Origin: Hellea sp.
GTDB taxonomy: Bacteria; Pseudomonadota; Alphaproteobacteria; Caulobacterales; Maricaulaceae
NCBI GenBank assembly: GCA_020627655.1
Contig: JAHDGM010000018.1
Span: forward strand, 1 to 49,312
Reading direction: 5' to 3'
DNA length: 49,312 bases
Shown: positions 26,086 through 33,817 of the stretch, piece after piece
Position numbering within the stretch: the stretch's first letter is position 1
Layout: every line of letters starts with the position of its first letter
The notes under the pieces: model-generated
Database searches by the model: none
What the model was told of the DNA's origin: nothing
What the model saw: the letters and a program-made list of their open reading frames with translations, nothing else
Position numbers and translations under genes: made by a program

Positions 26086-26988
26086 TCACAGCAGATTATC
26101 CCTTGGATCAAACATATCTTCCTGATCTGTTGCCGTTGCCCACGCCAATAAGTCTTTGTTTTTAGGGTCTTCCAGTACAATTTGCGTTGTAACCAACAAG
26201 TCACCACCCTTTATGCCCTTACCTTTAAGACGCAGTGTTTTCCCTGAATTTGTTCCAGCCGGTAATGTTAGATTTACAGATCCACCCGGCATTGGGACTT
26301 TGATTTTGCCGCCGCGAACCGCCTCTTTTAGTGAAATCGGCAAGCTCAGGCGAAGATTCTTGCCATCACGTGTGAAATATTTATGGGTACCTACCGTTAT
26401 ATCCACTTTCGCATCGCCTGCTGGACCACCGTTCACACCAGACTGACCTTTCCCGCGCAGCCTTAATGTCGTCCCATCTTCAACGCCGACAGGTATCTTT
26501 ACGCTGAGCGCCTTACCATTTGCCATACGGACTTTCTTGGTACCGCCCTTTAGCGCATCCAAAAATGAAAGTTTCAGTTTATAGCGGACATCAGCGCCTT
26601 TTTGAGGACGCGCCCGCGCATACCCACCGCGATTAGGGTTCATTCCGCCCATATTCATGCCAAACAATGATGAAAAAAGGTCAGACATATCATCCATGCC
26701 GCCTGGCCCGCTCGCTGTACGTTGGAAACCGCCAAAACCTCCACCTCCAAAAGGATTTTGCTGTTGTCCAGAGGCATCGACCTGCCCGCTATCGTAACGG
26801 GCCCGTAAATCCTTATCAGATAAAAGGTTATAGGCCGCCGTTACTTCCTTAAACCGGGTTTCAGCTGCCTCATCGCCCGGATTAACGTCCGGATGCAGTT
26901 TCTTTGCTAGGGCCCTATAGGCTTTCCTAATTTCCGCATCCGTGGCCTTTTTTGACACGCCCAGCAATTTATATGGATCTTTAGCCAT
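26086..26988 (-). CDS. Class B DnaJ/CbpA-like cochaperone
   Basis: This 300-residue cytoplasmic protein has an N-terminal J domain (residues 4-66, with KKLHPDVNPG carrying the HPD motif that stimulates DnaK), a Gly/Phe-rich linker, and two beta-rich substrate-binding domains (GADVRYKLKLSFLDAL, VEDGTTLRLRGKGQ, AVRGGKIKVPMP, GKTLRLKGKGI). There is no zinc-finger domain, so it is class B rather than DnaJ proper. AGGAG lies six bases before the ATG. It is divergent from the acyl-CoA dehydrogenase, 119 bases away. Confidence 0.92.
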   Translation of the reverse strand: MAKDPYKLLGVSKKATDAEIRKAYRALAKKLHPDVNPGDEAAETRFKEVTAAYNLLSDKDLRARYDSGQVDASGQQQNPFGGGGFGGFQRTASGPGGMDDMSDLFSSLFGMNMGGMNPNRGGYARARPQKGADVRYKLKLSFLDALKGGTKKVRMANGKALSVKIPVGVEDGTTLRLRGKGQSGVNGGPAGDAKVDITVGTHKYFTRDGKNLRLSLPISLKEAVRGGKIKVPMPGGSVNLTLPAGTNSGKTLRLKGKGIKGGDLLVTTQIVLEDPKNKDLLAWATATDQEDMFDPRDNLL

Positions 26989-27107
26989 AAATTCTCCTGC
27001 TCCCTATTTAGGCAGGCGCGACGATTTCGCAATGTCCCCGGTTAAAAATTCATATTTACCCATCTGCATAAATTTGCATATGATGAACCTGAGACAAAGG
27101 ACATGGC

Positions 27108-28268
27108 ATGGATATTTATACCGATACGCACCGCGAAATTCAGCGCACTATGCGCAAAATCATAGAAAAGGACATCAATCCTTATGTGGATCAGTGGGAA
27201 AAGGAACGCATCTTTCCAGCTCATGAAGTCTTTAAAAAACTGGGTGATGCGGGCCTTTTGGGCATTCAAAAACCTGAAAAATATGGCGGGATGGGACTGG
27301 ACTACACCTATCAAGTTGCGGCAGTTGAAGCGCTTGGAGATATCAACTGCGCCGCTATTCCCATGGCCATTGGCGTTCAAACCGACATGGCTACCCCCGC
27401 ATTGGCCCGATATGGCAGTGAAGAACTTTGCGAAGAATACTTACGACCTGCGATAATCGGTGAAAAAGTCGCCTGTATTGGTGTTTCAGAGCCTCATGCA
27501 GGCTCCGACGTGGCAGCTATTAAAACCAAAGCTGTGAAAGACGGCGACGATTACATCATTAACGGCGGCAAGATGTGGATTACCAATTCATTTCAAGCCG
27601 ATTTTATGGTGGCGCTTTGCAATACCAGTGACGGCCATCGACATTCCAATAAAAGCCTGATCGTCATTCCTATGGATTCACCCGGCGTAGTCCGCGCGAA
27701 AAAACTTGAAAAAATGGGTAACCACGCCTCAGATACCGGGCAAATATTCTTCGAAGATGTCCGCGTGCCTCAACGCAATCTAATCGGTCAAGAAGGCGCA
27801 GGTTTTATCTATCAAATGCAGCAGTTTGAAGAAGAGCGCCTATGGGCAGTCGTTTCAACCGTCTCCGGCCTGCAAGCCTGTATAGACGAAACCATTGATT
27901 ATACCCGCGAGCGAAAAACATTCGGCAAGCCAATTCTCGACAATCAAGTGGTCCATTTCCGATTGGCCGAACTGCAGATAGAGGTAGAGCTTTATCGCGC
28001 ACTTATGGAAAAATGCGTTCGACAGCACGCCGAAGGTGAAAACATCACAAAGCTTGTTTCAATGCTAAAGGTAAAATCGGGCCGGCTGATGCGTGAAGTC
28101 ACAGATACATGTCTGCAATATTGGGGCGGTATGGGCTATATGGACGAAACTCTTATATCACGTCGCTATCGGGATGGACGGCTGGCTTCAATTGGCGGCG
28201 GAGCCGACGAAGTCATGCTGGGCGTAGTTTGTAAAATGCTCGGAACCTTACCGGGGCGTAAATCCTAA
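27108..28268 (+). CDS. Acyl-CoA dehydrogenase (LCAD/AtuD-like subgroup)
   Basis: This 386-residue FAD enzyme forms a double bond between C2 and C3 of an acyl-CoA. Signature regions are IGVSEPHAGSDVA, INGGKMWITN, YTRERKTFGKPI and QYWGGMGYMDE. The usual catalytic Glu site near the C-terminus reads IGGGADEVM with no Glu, so the base is probably Glu in the MQQFEEERL helix, as in long-chain and isovaleryl types. Overall wording resembles citronellyl-CoA dehydrogenase AtuD, so branched or terpenoid acyl-CoA is possible, but substrate is unproven. AAAGGA precedes the ATG. It stands alone, convergent with the DUF1499 gene. Confidence 0.9.
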   Translation: MDIYTDTHREIQRTMRKIIEKDINPYVDQWEKERIFPAHEVFKKLGDAGLLGIQKPEKYGGMGLDYTYQVAAVEALGDINCAAIPMAIGVQTDMATPALARYGSEELCEEYLRPAIIGEKVACIGVSEPHAGSDVAAIKTKAVKDGDDYIINGGKMWITNSFQADFMVALCNTSDGHRHSNKSLIVIPMDSPGVVRAKKLEKMGNHASDTGQIFFEDVRVPQRNLIGQEGAGFIYQMQQFEEERLWAVVSTVSGLQACIDETIDYTRERKTFGKPILDNQVVHFRLAELQIEVELYRALMEKCVRQHAEGENITKLVSMLKVKSGRLMREVTDTCLQYWGGMGYMDETLISRRYRDGRLASIGGGADEVMLGVVCKMLGTLPGRKS

Positions 28269-28276
28269 CTCTTCTG

Positions 28277-29086
28277 CTATTTAAGAGCGCTCATTAACCC
28301 TCGAATTCGCTCTGCGTTTTTACCAATGTCTGAGCCGCCAACGCGGCTGATAGATCGCATATCGACTAGAGTTCCACCCCCCTCAGAAGGCCGAATACGT
28401 ATAATCACGTCATCTTTGAAACCATACCAGAATGTAGTGTCGGTAGCTTCGATAATTCCGGCATTACTATCTTCTGTTTCTATTTTCCAACTTTGCCCTT
28501 TCGCATAAGCCAGAACCTCTCCAAAAACCACATCGGGAGCTTCACTCAATACCAAAGGACGAATATCCGGATAGGCTCTGGTCTGCAAAACAGACACTAA
28601 AGTCCCCTTAGGATCAGTCTTACCTACATAGTTTAGCGGGTTAGTTTTGCCATCGGCCCCACGTGCCTCAACTATAGCCGTTGTGAATTCTGGTGGGTTC
28701 TGAGTATCAGTCGTAACGTCATGGATAAATGGTAATTGGCTGACCTTGGACTTTACAGTTGTCAATTTTAAAAGACCTGCTGCTGGCACAAGCGCAATCA
28801 GAGCAGCCACGACAACTCCTTTTCGAGGCTTCACCCAAAACGCCATAATAAGGGCAGCCACCCCTGTAATCAGAGCTAAAAGCAAAACAAGCGGGCCAAT
28901 CTTCATTGTCATCAGCCCAAGTCCGAATTTCCAACTCCAAAGCCCCAGTTTTGTTCCTATGGCCCCTAGTATAAATGCCGTGGGACCTAAAACGGCCAAG
29001 ACAGTACCAATTTTTAACAGTGCATTACGTAAGCGATGGCGCTTGGTTGGGATCAGATCTGGGCGGGTCGTCAAGGCCGTATTCAT
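28277..29086 (-). CDS. DUF1499 membrane protein
   Basis: This 269-residue protein has three hydrophobic segments in its first 110 residues, then a soluble DUF1499 domain (about 120-269) with WKIETEDSNAGIIEAT, TFWYGFKDDVIIRIRP, VDMRSISRVGGSDIG and NAERIR. DUF1499 function is unknown; the domain probably lies on one face of the inner membrane. The ATG at 29086 shares its A with the TGA of the upstream membrane-protein gene, and AGGA is eight bases upstream, so the two form a translationally coupled pair. Confidence 0.85.
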   Translation of the reverse strand: MNTALTTRPDLIPTKRHRLRNALLKIGTVLAVLGPTAFILGAIGTKLGLWSWKFGLGLMTMKIGPLVLLLALITGVAALIMAFWVKPRKGVVVAALIALVPAAGLLKLTTVKSKVSQLPFIHDVTTDTQNPPEFTTAIVEARGADGKTNPLNYVGKTDPKGTLVSVLQTRAYPDIRPLVLSEAPDVVFGEVLAYAKGQSWKIETEDSNAGIIEATDTTFWYGFKDDVIIRIRPSEGGGTLVDMRSISRVGGSDIGKNAERIRGLMSALK

Positions 29087-29502
29087 CAATTCATTCCTAA
29101 ATCTGCGGGTATTCTGGATAATATATATAGCGCGATTAATCCAAGCCCAATAAAAAGTATAACATTTCGTCCGGTCAATAGCCCCGGCCCTTGTCGAGAG
29201 CCCCAGTCATAACTTCGGTTGCGATTCTTATCGCCTGGATTTCGAACCTTATCGGATCGGCCGTCTTTGTAATCTTGAATCTTGTGTTTAAGCTCACGAG
29301 CGGCTTTTTGACGGGCCCATGTTTGCGCTGCATCGACACCTTTAGCTTCAAGACTCTTGCGACCTCTTTCTGTCGGCGACATGGCATCACCGCTTGGTTT
29401 CCATGGTTGTTTATGGCGCTTTTTAGGCCCCGCTTTTTTCGATGCCGACGACAAAACGTTGAACATGATTACAATTATAAAAAATATGAACAAACCTTCC
29501 AT
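29086..29502 (-). CDS. Orphan membrane protein with basic central region
   Basis: I do not recognise this 138-residue protein. It has an N-terminal helix (about 3-18), a long hydrophilic, Lys/Arg-rich middle (20-105, with TERGRKSLEAKG and WARQKAARELKHKI) and a C-terminal helix (about 110-130). This gives a hairpin-like topology with a basic loop that could contact nucleic acid or phospholipid. It overlaps the DUF1499 gene by one base and follows pdxH on the same strand by 24 bases. A separate frame on the other strand (29191-29757) is judged a shadow. Confidence 0.7.
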   Translation of the reverse strand: MEGLFIFFIIVIMFNVLSSASKKAGPKKRHKQPWKPSGDAMSPTERGRKSLEAKGVDAAQTWARQKAARELKHKIQDYKDGRSDKVRNPGDKNRNRSYDWGSRQGPGLLTGRNVILFIGLGLIALYILSRIPADLGMN

Positions 29503-29526
29503 AACGAATGCCTACTCTATAGCCGC

Positions 29527-30207
29527 TTACGGGAAAAGCCTTTCCTTACGCCAATCATTGCCGTTCCTATGAAAAACAAGGCGGTCATGCAGCCTGAAAG
29601 GCCTGTCGCGCCAAAACTCGATTACATCCGGTTTTACGCGCCAGCCACCCCAATGCGGTGGACGGGGAATCAAAGCATCCTGATCATACTCTGCATTCGT
29701 TGCAGCAAGCCGGGCTTCAAACTCTTCTCGGGTTTTAAGGGGACGGGATTGGTCTGAAGCCCAGGCACCAATTTGAGAACCCCGGGCACGGCTCGCAAAA
29801 TATGCGTCGGCTTCCTGTTTCGTAACCCGCTCAACATTACCGCGAGCTCTTATCTGTCGGCGAAGTGATTTCCAGTGCAGGCAAAGCGCTGCAACAGGGT
29901 TGTGGGATAGCTGTTGTCCTTTGGAGCTTTCTTCATTGGAATAAAAAACGAACCCCTCTTCATTAACGGTTTTCAACAACACTATTCGAACATCAGGACG
30001 CCCGTCAGCATCTACAGTTGCCAATGACATAGCATTAGAATCGTTCAGCTCTTGAGCTCTAGCTTCCACCATCCATTCACTGATCAAGCCAAACGGCTCA
30101 TCTCGGTCAAAGATAGGGGCTGAATTTCCATCAGCCTGCTTTTTATAATCCGGATCCTGGGTGTAATCTTTGCGACTTGGGCTGGGCGGAATGACTGAAT
30201 CGCTCAT
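29527..30207 (-). CDS. pdxH: Pyridoxamine 5'-phosphate oxidase
   Basis: This 226-residue FMN enzyme oxidises pyridoxine or pyridoxamine phosphate to pyridoxal phosphate. Family segments are [37 protein letters not shown][17 protein letters not shown], [23 protein letters not shown] and the C-terminal [15 protein letters not shown]...RLFP. Slightly longer than average because of an acidic N-terminal extension. GAGG lies just before the ATG. The gene is divergent from a mini J-domain gene; the 124-base gap holds CtrA-like half-sites. Confidence 0.95.
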   Translation of the reverse strand: MSDSVIPPSPSRKDYTQDPDYKKQADGNSAPIFDRDEPFGLISEWMVEARAQELNDSNAMSLATVDADGRPDVRIVLLKTVNEEGFVFYSNEESSKGQQLSHNPVAALCLHWKSLRRQIRARGNVERVTKQEADAYFASRARGSQIGAWASDQSRPLKTREEFEARLAATNAEYDQDALIPRPPHWGGWRVKPDVIEFWRDRPFRLHDRLVFHRNGNDWRKERLFP

Positions 30208-30228
30208 TTTTACCTCGTAAACGTGAAA

Positions 30229-30258
30229 TTAACCATAAATATCAGTAGGTTGTTAACC
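30229..30258. promoter_or_regulatory. CtrA-like half-sites between pdxH and the mini J-domain gene
   Basis: TTAACCAT (30229-30236) and TTAACC (30253-30258) match the half-site of the CtrA cell-cycle regulator of dimorphic alphaproteobacteria. The two do not form the full TTAA-N7-TTAA box. The sequences are AT-rich and could occur by chance. Confidence 0.25.
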
Positions 30259-30331
30259 TTGATAGGCTTTTAATAATCACCTGTTAAGGGGCTTTACCTT
30301 CAAAGCGTGATAATAAAAGGGGATTTCGCAC

Positions 30332-30547
30332 GTGACACGTCAAGACGCATTGATGACATTAGGTCTTAGCATGGCGGCTCGCGAACCCGATATCCGTATG
30401 GCCTGGAGGAAAAAAGCCAAGTTTTTTCACCCGGACAGTCCTTATGCTAATTTGCAAGCCTTCATGCAGGCAAAAACCGCATATGAAACCCTCATCCCGC
30501 CTGCTCCGAAAGCTTACCGTGTTCAAGCCGGATCACGCGCCTTTTAA
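30332..30547 (+). CDS. Mini J-domain protein
   Basis: The 71-residue protein is little more than a J domain. Helix I (QDALMTLGLS), helix II with the HPD motif (IRMAWRKKAKFFHPDSP) and helix III (FMQAKTAYETLI) are visible, so it could recruit and stimulate DnaK. There is no substrate-binding or membrane part; a short basic tail follows. GTG is the start, with AAAAGGGGA upstream. It is 42 bases upstream of aroC on the same strand and may be cotranscribed. What it delivers to DnaK is unknown. Confidence 0.75.
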   Translation: MTRQDALMTLGLSMAAREPDIRMAWRKKAKFFHPDSPYANLQAFMQAKTAYETLIPPAPKAYRVQAGSRAF

Positions 30548-30589
30548 AAACCACTAGCCACTCTCTCCTGCCCCCGCTATTACCGCGGG

Positions 30590-31663
30590 ATGTCACATAA
30601 TACATTTGGCCATTTATTCAGATTTACGACGTGGGGCGAAAGCCATGGCCCTGCTATCGGCTGCGTTGTTGACGGATGCCCGCCCGGTCTTGAGCTCAGC
30701 GAAGCTGACATTCAGCCCTTTATGGATGCCCGCAAGCCAGGCACTAGCCGTTTCGTGACACAGCGCAAAGAACCTGATGAGGTCAAAATTCTATCCGGCA
30801 TCTTTGAAGGTAGAACGACGGGCACGCCGATCAGCCTGCTGATTGAAAACAAAGATCAGCGCAGCAAAGACTATTCCGAGATTAAAACGCGTTATCGACC
30901 AGGCCATGCCGACTTTACCTATGATGCCAAATACGGCATCCGGGATTACCGCGGCGGAGGCCGGTCCAGTGCCCGCGAAACCGCAAGCCGTGTTGCTGCA
31001 GGAGCTATCGCCCGCAAAATCATTGGCAGCAACATTCAAATACGCGGAGCGGTCATTCAAATAGGCACATCCATGATTGATGGTGATAACTGGGACTGGA
31101 AGCAAGTATCCCAAAATCCCTTTTGGTGCCCTGACGCAGCAACAGCAAAAGACTGGGAAAACTATTTGGATGAAACCCGAAAATCCGGAAATTCCATTGG
31201 CGCGATCGTCGAGGTTCATGCTGAAGGTGTTCCGGCCGGTTGGGGTGAACCGGTTTATGGCAAACTTGACAGTGATATAGCAAATGGCCTGATGTCCATA
31301 AACGCTGCCAAAGGCGTTGAGATTGGCGCAGGATTTGCCAGTGCAGCTTATACGGGCGTAGAAAATGCCGACGAAATTCGCATGACTGATGGCAAGCCAC
31401 AGTTTTTGACCAATAATTCTGGCGGCATTCTGGGCGGTATTTCCAATGGCGATACAATTATCGCCCGCATGGCCATCAAACCAACATCCTCTATTTTAAC
31501 CGAGGTCCGCTCTATCAATGCTCAAGGGGACGAGATTGATGTCAGAACCAAAGGGCGTCACGATCCATGTGTTGGTATTCGGGCCGTCCCAGTCGCTGAA
31601 GCCATGTTGGCCTGTGTGCTGGCCGATCACAAGCTACGACATCGCGGCCAAACCGGAAGATAA
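30590..31663 (+). CDS. aroC: Chorismate synthase
   Basis: This 357-residue FMN-dependent enzyme converts EPSP to chorismate, the last common step to aromatic amino acids. Conserved segments are [76 protein letters not shown] and [17 protein letters not shown]. Its length is normal. The ATG at 30590 gives the family N-terminus, but only a weak ribosome-binding sequence precedes it. The hydrolase gene starts two bases after its stop. Confidence 0.95.
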   Translation: MSHNTFGHLFRFTTWGESHGPAIGCVVDGCPPGLELSEADIQPFMDARKPGTSRFVTQRKEPDEVKILSGIFEGRTTGTPISLLIENKDQRSKDYSEIKTRYRPGHADFTYDAKYGIRDYRGGGRSSARETASRVAAGAIARKIIGSNIQIRGAVIQIGTSMIDGDNWDWKQVSQNPFWCPDAATAKDWENYLDETRKSGNSIGAIVEVHAEGVPAGWGEPVYGKLDSDIANGLMSINAAKGVEIGAGFASAAYTGVENADEIRMTDGKPQFLTNNSGGILGGISNGDTIIARMAIKPTSSILTEVRSINAQGDEIDVRTKGRHDPCVGIRAVPVAEAMLACVLADHKLRHRGQTGR

Positions 31664-31665
31664 AT

Positions 31666-32709
31666 ATGCTTTTTACGAAATTCGCCCTCATGGGCAAAAA
31701 CCTGTCCAAATATGACCGAAACTGGCCTGCCACATTCGAAACCGACCCCAATTCTGATGGGGCAAAGGCTGTTAAAGCTTATTTGATAGAGAACTTTATC
31801 AAGCCTGCGTCCGGGAGCGGGACTATGGCGGAAAAACTTGCTGCAAAACGTGACCGATTTGAACGCAATGGCTTAACGCGAAAATTTGATGCAAAGTTTC
31901 ATGATGATGTTGCTGAATTTGGCGGGAAAAGCGTTACCGGCGAATGGACCATAGCCAAAGGCGCTGATCCTAACAAACGTATACTCTATATACATGGCGG
32001 CGCGTTTACTGTGGGCAGCGCCATTAGTCACCGGGCTATTACAAGCAACCTTTCAATAAAAACCGGCTGTTCTGTATTTGCGCCAAATTATCGGCTGATG
32101 CCTGAAAACCCGCGCATGGCCAGCATTGAAGACTGCCGGACAGCTTATCGATGGATATTAACTAACGGACCAAACGGCCCTGAAAAAGCCGAGAAGCTTG
32201 CCGTTGCCGGGGATTCAGCTGGCGGAAACCTTACACTCGTCACAGCTCAATGGGCCAGAGATACAGGAATCCGGCAGGCCGATGCTATCGTTGGGATTTC
32301 TCCAGCTACAGACAGCACTCTTGAAAGTCCCTCGGTTAAGCGTAATTTTGAAACAGATTTTATGCTCAAACCCCTAGTAGCCCCGCTCCTGAAAATACCT
32401 CGCCCTGTTTTAGTGTGGCTGTCATGGCAACAGTTGAAAATCCGGCCATCCCATCCTTTAGTTTCCCCCTTAAGAGGTGATTTATCCGGTCTGCCCCCAA
32501 CACTTTTACATGCCAGTACAGCAGAAATGATCTATGATGACAGCGCCCGTTATGTTGCCAAAGCTAAAGATCAAGGCGGCGACGCAACCCTGCAAAGCTG
32601 GTCACATATGTGCCATGTCTGGCATATCTTTGACGAAATGTTGCCCGAAGCGCATCACGCTCTTGACGAGATAGCTGCATTTTTAAAACAGCATGGTGTT
32701 GCTGGTTAG
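31666..32709 (+). CDS. Alpha/beta hydrolase of the hormone-sensitive lipase family
   Basis: This 347-residue predicted esterase has the HSL oxyanion motif HGGAF (residues 110-114), nucleophile Ser184 in GDSAGG, an Asp in the TAEMIYDDSARY segment and a His in HVWHIF. It probably hydrolyses short-chain esters; natural substrate unknown. There is no signal peptide, so it is cytoplasmic. It starts two bases after the aroC stop and is thus coupled to it, though no functional link is evident. A 5-bp hairpin (GCCTG/CAGGC) follows the stop, without a good T-tract. Confidence 0.85.
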   Translation: MLFTKFALMGKNLSKYDRNWPATFETDPNSDGAKAVKAYLIENFIKPASGSGTMAEKLAAKRDRFERNGLTRKFDAKFHDDVAEFGGKSVTGEWTIAKGADPNKRILYIHGGAFTVGSAISHRAITSNLSIKTGCSVFAPNYRLMPENPRMASIEDCRTAYRWILTNGPNGPEKAEKLAVAGDSAGGNLTLVTAQWARDTGIRQADAIVGISPATDSTLESPSVKRNFETDFMLKPLVAPLLKIPRPVLVWLSWQQLKIRPSHPLVSPLRGDLSGLPPTLLHASTAEMIYDDSARYVAKAKDQGGDATLQSWSHMCHVWHIFDEMLPEAHHALDEIAAFLKQHGVAG

Positions 32710-32798
32710 CCTGCAACAGGCATTGTAATGTTCCTGAACTGAAAATGAATTTTGACCTCAGAAACGCTTCAGGGAATCGCTGCTAGATAGCTCCTATA

Positions 32799-32819
32799 CG
32801 GATTGGACAGGCCGATCCG
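32799..32819 (+). promoter_or_regulatory. Stem-loop in the leader of the first glycine-zipper gene
   Basis: CGGATTGG and CCGATCCG pair over 8 bp (one G-U in RNA) with a five-base loop, 20 bases before the ATG at 32840 and just upstream of the AAAGGAG ribosome-binding sequence. A 5' stabilising hairpin, as seen for abundant envelope-protein mRNAs, is plausible; as DNA it could equally be an operator. Confidence 0.35.
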
Positions 32820-32839
32820 AGAGACGAAAGGAGCACATC

Positions 32840-33583
32840 ATGAATACGTTCTCTCGCAAAAATACAATGGCCGCTGTTATCTTAGCCGCGGCAACTGTTG
32901 GACTACCAACTATGGCTCAGGCCGGAAACGCTAGTTCAGCCGCTTATCGTTATGAAGAATGTAAAAAGAAAGATACCGAGAACCAAGTCTTGGCCGGACT
33001 GGCTGGCGCGGTCATCGGCGGTGTTACTGGGTCACAAGTAGCCGGTAGTGGTGCTCGATCAGAAGGATCTGCTCTGGGCGCAGCAATCGGAGCCGCCGCA
33101 GGTGTCGCTATCGCTGATAAAGACTGTAAGGAACGAGCCGGTTATCGGAGTAATTATTACCCAACCAGCAATACTTACCGTAACAACAATTATTACGGCG
33201 GGAATACTTACCGGACACATGGTACATATGGGCATTCAAGCCATCACCCTGTAACCCGCACACCGGGCCGGGCATATGGTAATCGTCATGTCCATAATAA
33301 CCGTGGTTATACCCCATACCAACGTAGCAACCACGTTTGCCGGAACAATGAATCCCGCCTGGAGCATATCAAATGGGAAATCAGAGAGTTACGTGAAGAA
33401 CGTAAATATTTGGAACGCGAACGCCGCTATTCTCGATATGATCGTAGAATTGACCGCAGACTCCGCAAAATCGGTTATAAAATAGCTGAATTGAAGCGAG
33501 AGAAACAGTGGATCAAAGATAGACGCCATGATCGCGATTATTATCGCGACCGCGATCGGGATCGCTATTACTCTTACTACTAG
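32840..33583 (+). CDS. Exported glycine-zipper protein with charged helical tail
   Basis: The 247-residue product has a signal peptide (cleavage likely after TMAQA), a glycine-zipper module (about 50-92, LAGAVIGGVTGSQVAGSG...ALGAAIGAAAG), an Asn/Tyr/Gly/His-rich linker, and a C-terminal highly charged helical segment (about 165-240, REERKYLERERRYSRYDRR) rich in Arg, Lys, Glu and Tyr that may form a coiled coil. An envelope location is likely. It is the first of three tandem genes sharing the zipper module but with different tails. AAAGGAG lies six bases before the ATG and a strong terminator follows. Confidence 0.78.
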   Translation: MNTFSRKNTMAAVILAAATVGLPTMAQAGNASSAAYRYEECKKKDTENQVLAGLAGAVIGGVTGSQVAGSGARSEGSALGAAIGAAAGVAIADKDCKERAGYRSNYYPTSNTYRNNNYYGGNTYRTHGTYGHSSHHPVTRTPGRAYGNRHVHNNRGYTPYQRSNHVCRNNESRLEHIKWEIRELREERKYLERERRYSRYDRRIDRRLRKIGYKIAELKREKQWIKDRRHDRDYYRDRDRDRYYSYY

Positions 33584-33600
33584 AATTTAATTCAGAATTT

Positions 33601-33624
33601 GCCCGGCTTTCGAGCCGGGCTTTT
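33601..33624 (+). terminator. Rho-independent terminator after the first glycine-zipper gene
   Basis: GCCCGGCT and AGCCGGGC form a perfect 8-bp GC-rich stem around a TTCG tetraloop, followed by TTTTG. It ends the transcript of the gene at 32840, so the three glycine-zipper genes are separate units. Confidence 0.88.
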
Positions 33625-33760
33625 GATTATCGGCTCCTGTTCTACCGCCCGTATACTGCTAAAATATTTCGCGGATAAGGCGAATAGCATTTACAATTTT
33701 CGGCGGGCTAGCCATTATTGCCCAGTCAACGACATAAAAAGATACTCAAACAGAGTCGCA

Positions 33761-33778
33761 TTGGCGTGAAAGTTGCAC
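33761..33778 (+). promoter_or_regulatory. Sigma-54 (RpoN) -24/-12 promoter candidate
   Basis: TTGGCGTGAAAGTTGCAC matches 11 of 13 positions of the sigma-54 consensus YTGGCACG-N4-TTGCW, with GG (33763-33764) and GC (33775-33776) exactly ten bases apart. Transcription would start near 33788, giving a 30-base leader with GGGAG before the ATG at 33818. No sigma-70 promoter as good is seen in the gap. An activator such as a FlbD- or TacA-like protein would be needed. Confidence 0.6.
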
Positions 33779-33817
33779 GTTTGGCATCAAATAGGTGAAT
33801 TTAGGGAGCTTTAAGCC

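Noticed and set aside
29191-29757. 188-residue open frame on the + strand
   Set aside because: It runs opposite to the end of pdxH and the orphan membrane gene, has odd composition and no good start, and matches no family.
32709-32721. GCCTG/CAGGC hairpin after the hydrolase gene as a terminator
   Set aside because: Only five pairs and a poor T-tract; it may still slow polymerase but is not supported as a terminator.
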